Part shown: positions 7,036 through 7,392 of the stretch, one piece after another
Numbering within the stretch: position 1 is the first letter of the stretch
Layout of the letters: every line of letters starts with the position of its first letter
Assembly (NCBI GenBank): GCA_035764525.1
Contig: DASTZB010000385.1
Coordinates: 1 to 7,392 of the forward strand
Length of the DNA stretch: 7,392 nt
DNA from: VBAS01 sp035764525
GTDB taxonomy: Bacteria; Bacteroidota; Bacteroidia; Chitinophagales; Chitinophagaceae
Direction of reading: 5' to 3'
The notes under the pieces: generated by a model
Told to the model about the DNA's origin: nothing
The model's input: the letters and a program-made list of their open reading frames with translations, nothing else
Database searches by the model: none
Made by a program: the position numbers and the translations under genes

Positions 7036-7392
7036 ATGAAGACCCTACTTCTAACAATAACTTTATTGACATCTTCTTTTTTTGCAAAAGCAAATATGGA
7101 TTGTATTTGGACAAGTCACAAAGCTGGCATAACAATTAGTTATGTTGCCGCTTGCAATTTTGGAAATCAATCTACAGTTGACAGTGTTCTAAAAATCATT
7201 GTCACCCAGTTAAACAGACAGGACACAAGTTTGAAAATACTTGTCTTACTAAATCACAGGCAACTTAGTTTTCCAGACGCCAATTTTGCAAATTTTTTCT
7301 CAATCGGGTTTGATACATTAAGGGAAATTGATAACGATTATATTTTTGATTACTATTGGAACCAAGAATCCATTTCGACAGGAAAGAATAGT
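7036..7392 (+). CDS. secreted protein of unknown function, 3' end outside window
   Basis: An open frame of 119 codons from ATG to the window edge with no stop, so the protein is incomplete here. I do not recognise the family. Residues 1-19 look like a signal peptide (MKTLLLTITLLTSSFFAKA, cleavage after AKA), implying export to the periplasm or beyond. The visible mature part has two Cys (23 and 40), an amphipathic stretch STVDSVLKIIVTQLNRQD (46-63), a hydrophobic strand LKILVLLNH (66-74) and an aromatic acidic segment NDYIFDYYWNQE (100-111). Thr is mostly ACA (8 of 11 codons) and GAC is fairly frequent; I did not count these in the other genes. The gene lies 129 bases after the recombinase, separated from it by a terminator-like hairpin, so it is probably a separate transcription unit. 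The start is supported by the signal peptide directly after the ATG. Confidence 0.7.
   Translation, partial: MKTLLLTITLLTSSFFAKANMDCIWTSHKAGITISYVAACNFGNQSTVDSVLKIIVTQLNRQDTSLKILVLLNHRQLSFPDANFANFFSIGFDTLREIDNDYIFDYYWNQESISTGKNS

Noticed and set aside
7128..7144. Perfect 6-bp inverted repeat CATAAC/GTTATG with a 5-base loop, considered as a recombination half-site.
   Set aside because: It lies inside the coding frame of the right-edge gene, and short AT-rich inverted repeats are expected by chance.
1..7392. CRISPR arrays, tRNA, rRNA and riboswitches.
   Set aside because: No regularly spaced direct repeats and no recognisable RNA gene or riboswitch sequence were seen.

Overview
The window looks like a chromosomal segment of a Bacteroidota species, most likely near Chitinophagaceae. 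Reasons: an Obg GTPase of 330 aa without the C-terminal OCT domain, a secreted S46 dipeptidyl-peptidase, AT-rich sequence with A/T-rich leaders and no clear Shine-Dalgarno sites, and one excellent Bacteroidota-type promoter (TTTG, 19 bases, TAGGTTTG). Species cannot be fixed from the sequence alone.

Layout. Positions 1-100 are an unassigned left edge. obgE (101-1093, +) faces a small YbjQ/UPF0145-family gene (1165-1485, -) across a short convergent gap. That gene is divergent from a DPP7-type S46 peptidase (1587-3767, +), whose promoter lies in the 101-base gap. A same-strand run follows: an outer-membrane beta-barrel-like protein (3886-4569), an enolase-superfamily dipeptide epimerase (4580-5695, 10 bases later) and a tyrosine recombinase (5713-6906, 17 bases later). 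After a 129-base stretch rich in inverted repeats, a secreted protein of unknown function starts at 7036 and runs off the right edge.

How the genes may work together. The middle block reads as peptide scavenging. DPP7 would cut dipeptides from peptides in the periplasm, the barrel protein sits in the outer membrane in an unknown role, and the cytoplasmic epimerase would interconvert stereoisomers of dipeptides. Glycine at the DPP7 specificity position and loss of the Arg typical of Ala-Glu epimerases both point towards neutral or hydrophobic dipeptides (inference). obgE and the YbjQ-like gene look like unrelated housekeeping neighbours.

The right end is the most unusual part. A complete tyrosine recombinase with an uncharacterised N-terminal extension is followed by nested inverted repeats, a terminator-like hairpin, and a GTTAGCGGC sequence just before an unrecognised secreted ORF. 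This could be the edge of a recombinase-linked, possibly integron-like, cassette array, but only one such boundary is visible and no partner half-site was found, so it remains a hypothesis.
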